Source: JBCCRH01 sp039208045
GTDB lineage: Bacteria > Bacteroidota > Bacteroidia > Chitinophagales > Saprospiraceae
DNA length: 24,087 nt
Direction of reading: 5' to 3'
NCBI GenBank assembly: GCA_039208045.1
Contig: JBCCRH010000030.1
Location: 1-24,087 of the forward strand
Shown: piece after piece, positions 22,076-24,087 of the stretch
Layout of the letters: the number at the start of each line of letters is the position of its first letter
Numbering within the stretch: position 1 is the stretch's first letter
Notes under the pieces: generated by a model
Database searches by the model: none
The model's input: only the letters and a program-made list of their open reading frames with translations
What the model was told of the DNA's origin: nothing
Translations under genes and position numbers: made by a program

Positions 22076-23974
22076 CACCACAAACTTCCCCGCAGCAACA
22101 CCCCATTCCCCCTGCACTCGATACGCATACGTCCCACTAGGTAAGGACAGGGCGGCAGTCGTAGCACTCCCAGGCTGTAACTGGAAATTGCCTAGTTCTT
22201 GACCCATCATATTGAAGATATGTACTTGGCTTTGTAGTGGATCACTTTCGTGAAAGACCGTGACTTGTTCGCCATCGCTGTAGAACTGTAGGCTTGGCGA
22301 TTTGGCAGCTATTGGAGTAGTAGAGGTAAGAAAATCTAGTTGGGTAAGGCCTGGGAAAGACTGGTTATCCACTTCGGTGAAATCGCCTGCAAAGAGGAGG
22401 CGGCCCTGGAATTCTGCAACAGCAGTAACTACGCTATTAAAGGAGGAAAAGCCGTCCCCATAATTCCCTTCCTGAAAGAAAGCTACCCCATTGCCCCAAG
22501 TTCCAACAATAGGATAAAAAGAAAAACCTCCATAAGTGAGTAAGATATCATTGATCTCTAGAAAGCCATGAATGGTATGATCTCCCATCCCGACAAAAGC
22601 ATCCGAAAAATCATTCCAAAGGCCAAAGGAAAGAATGGATACAGCACTATGGCCGTCTTCGATAGTGGAGCCTACATAGATGCTGCCATCAAAAGTAGCC
22701 AAGCTGTGTACTTTGCCGTGCGCTCCGTCAAATCCTTCTACCCAATTTGATCCATTCCAATACGCTAGATAATTAGTGCTGAGGCTATTTACGCCTTCAT
22801 GCTCAATATTTGGAGCGGTTTGGGTAAAATCACCGCCTATTAGAGTTGGCGCTCCTGCTGGGCCTACCATACTACGTACGGGGCCGTTGGTTGTCATTCC
22901 ACCCTGAATCCGTTCGAATTGGCCATTGTGATAAACGGCAGCCTCATTAGACCATTGTCCATCCCAGGCATCATATTGAGCCAGATAGGGCATAATATCT
23001 CCGTTAATCTTCTGGTAGGTGCCGCCCACCATCATTTTATTCCAGCTTGGTGAATAAAGCGCAAGCACTTCACCTTCCATATCGCCATGCTGTAGGCCTT
23101 CCCAGTATTCGCCATCCCATACTGCAAAATTGGAAGCATTGGGATCATCTAGTAGCGTGAAATTACCACCAATATACAGCAGGCCATTAGAGAATGCTAT
23201 ATCATTGACTGTACCCTCAACTCCATTTCCAAGCGGGAAAAATTCTTGTCCATCCCAGGCCGCAATACTATTGGCTTCTACTCCATCAATGGCACTAAAG
23301 TTGCCTATGAAATAGAGCAAATCACCCGTTGTATTTTTTATCATCTTGGTAATGGTGCCAGTCACGCCTTCATTATTGCCTACAGTAGCATAGTTGCGGG
23401 CGATCGGCTGATAGCCAGGCTGTATCCAAGCCAGTTCCTCCTCTGTCAAACCATTGGCGGAAGCCCAATCCAAGAACACAGGGTAGTCCAGCTCACGGAT
23501 GTAAGCAAAGTTATTTTCCTGCTTAATTTGTTGCGCTAGTGCCTCCTGTCCACTTTGTATCGCCAGATAGCCGACGGCACAAGCGGTACCAAATTGGTCA
23601 ATAAAGTAGGGCTGTCGGTGCGAGTGGCCTGTGTTTTTGGGGAATTGCTTGCGCAAATGGTACTTCCGTAAAAGGTCTAGTTGGTGGAGGCGATTGACAT
23701 ACTGCTGGTTGCTAAGGCTATTTGTTTCTTGCTTACGCAAAATGTGCTCCACCAGCTCTAGGTGTTTCTGTATACGATCTGTATCATCAGTAAAAGCGAT
23801 CGATTCGTAGTAAATAGCATCGGTAAGTTCTTGCTTACTCCACTCTTTATTGATTTCGATCAGATGATCGATCAGTGGGCAAGCGTCGGTAGCCGGTAAT
23901 ACATTTGCTCTTAGTGGAAATAAGCTGCCCAGAACCAATGCAAGGCATGCTAAAATGTGGAATTGTGATTTCAT
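22058..23974 (-). CDS. Secreted propeller protein with T9SS sorting domain
   Basis: A 638-aa exported protein with signal peptide MKSQFHILACLALVLGSLFPLRA. Residues ~30-190 form a helical domain with the pattern QFPKNTGHSHRQPYFIDQFGTACAVGYLAIQSGQEALAQQI ... AYIRELDYPVFLDWASANGLTEEELAWIQPGY, which I associate with an unnamed domain common in Saprospiraceae secreted proteins. About 200-555 are propeller-like repeats (GLLYIGGNFTLLDD ... NFAVWDGEYWEGL, TLIGGDFTQ, LLFAGDFTEVD). The end (QVHIFNMMGQELGNF ... SGTYAYRVQGEWGVAAGKFVV) is a T9SS type A sorting domain. The final residues ARGER come from the adjacent repeat region. The function is unknown. Its ATG overlaps the stop of an upstream frame. Confidence 0.88.
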   Translation of the reverse strand: MKSQFHILACLALVLGSLFPLRANVLPATDACPLIDHLIEINKEWSKQELTDAIYYESIAFTDDTDRIQKHLELVEHILRKQETNSLSNQQYVNRLHQLDLLRKYHLRKQFPKNTGHSHRQPYFIDQFGTACAVGYLAIQSGQEALAQQIKQENNFAYIRELDYPVFLDWASANGLTEEELAWIQPGYQPIARNYATVGNNEGVTGTITKMIKNTTGDLLYFIGNFSAIDGVEANSIAAWDGQEFFPLGNGVEGTVNDIAFSNGLLYIGGNFTLLDDPNASNFAVWDGEYWEGLQHGDMEGEVLALYSPSWNKMMVGGTYQKINGDIMPYLAQYDAWDGQWSNEAAVYHNGQFERIQGGMTTNGPVRSMVGPAGAPTLIGGDFTQTAPNIEHEGVNSLSTNYLAYWNGSNWVEGFDGAHGKVHSLATFDGSIYVGSTIEDGHSAVSILSFGLWNDFSDAFVGMGDHTIHGFLEINDILLTYGGFSFYPIVGTWGNGVAFFQEGNYGDGFSSFNSVVTAVAEFQGRLLFAGDFTEVDNQSFPGLTQLDFLTSTTPIAAKSPSLQFYSDGEQVTVFHESDPLQSQVHIFNMMGQELGNFQLQPGSATTAALSLPSGTYAYRVQGEWGVAAGKFVVARGER

Positions 23975-24087
23975 AAGTAGGTGGTTTTATGCAGATAGAC
24001 GAAGTATAGGCTCGTAATGGTTGGGTACTCATAGTATCCACCGTCGTCGTTACTTCCACCTTCACGACTAGAAGAACTGGAACTGGC
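23971..24087 (-). CDS. 3' end of an upstream gene, cut by the window edge
   Basis: Read from 24087, an open frame gives 38 residues, ASSSSSSREGGSNDDGGYYEYP followed by TITSLYFVYLHKTTYL, then TGA at 23973-23971. The stop shares ATGA with the start of the next gene, a common sign of translational coupling. The Ser/Gly/Asp-rich stretch looks like a linker of a secreted or lipoprotein product. No start is present and no family can be named. It may be a chance frame, but the overlap argues for a gene. Confidence 0.4.
   Translation of the reverse strand, partial: ASSSSSSREGGSNDDGGYYEYPTITSLYFVYLHKTTYL

Overview
The window looks like a chromosomal segment of a Bacteroidota bacterium, most likely of the Saprospiraceae/Lewinella type. 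Evidence: two proteins with type IX secretion (T9SS) C-terminal sorting domains, a carboxypeptidase-regulatory/TonB-dependent receptor, a BlaI/M56 pair, a VCBS/ASPIC-UnbV lipoprotein, a glutamyl-endopeptidase-type S9 peptidase, and a promoter of the Bacteroidota -33 TTG / -7 TAnnTTTG type. No species can be named from the sequence alone.

Layout. (1) 1-4600 is the accessory-looking part. It holds a small DUF6922-like gene with a shifted C-terminus, a BlaI-type repressor overlapping an M56 (BlaR1-like) membrane peptidase, a 436-bp gap packed with inverted repeats, a secreted T9SS beta-propeller protein, and a decayed ISKra4-like transposase interrupted by a 159-bp palindromic element. (2) 4601-7945 is one large lipoprotein with FG-GAP/VCBS repeats on both sides of an ASPIC/UnbV domain. 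(3) 7962-9734 (minus) is a tight group of four small envelope genes: PEGA-domain protein, lipoprotein and two small membrane proteins. (4) 9988-14957 (minus) carries a TraB/GumN-like protein, a TonB-dependent receptor and a secreted DUF885 metallopeptidase. (5) 15034-21794 (minus) runs S9 glutamyl endopeptidase, ccmB, ccsA/ccmC-like, ccmD-like, glutamate dehydrogenase and an Lrp/AsnC regulator. This joins cytochrome c maturation to amino-acid breakdown, with clear hairpins after gdh and lrp. (6) 21795-22057 is a G/C-skewed repeat region. It is followed by a 638-aa T9SS-sorted protein and the 3' end of another reading frame at the window edge.

Most protein genes are ordinary for this phylum. 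The most interesting signal is non-coding: a family of palindromic elements at 1-33 (cut by the window edge), 2601-2678 and 4067-4225. They share short core boxes (CAAGGCG ... AACGC[A/G]G, and an identical 18-mer in two copies), while the arms and central hairpins differ in sequence but stay self-complementary. One copy interrupts the transposase frame and is flanked by a probable 3-bp TAA duplication. Removing it restores a typical transposase C-terminus, so the element probably moved as a unit. I see no CRISPR array, prophage, tRNA or rRNA. Apart from this repeat family I do not see a convincing new multi-gene system.
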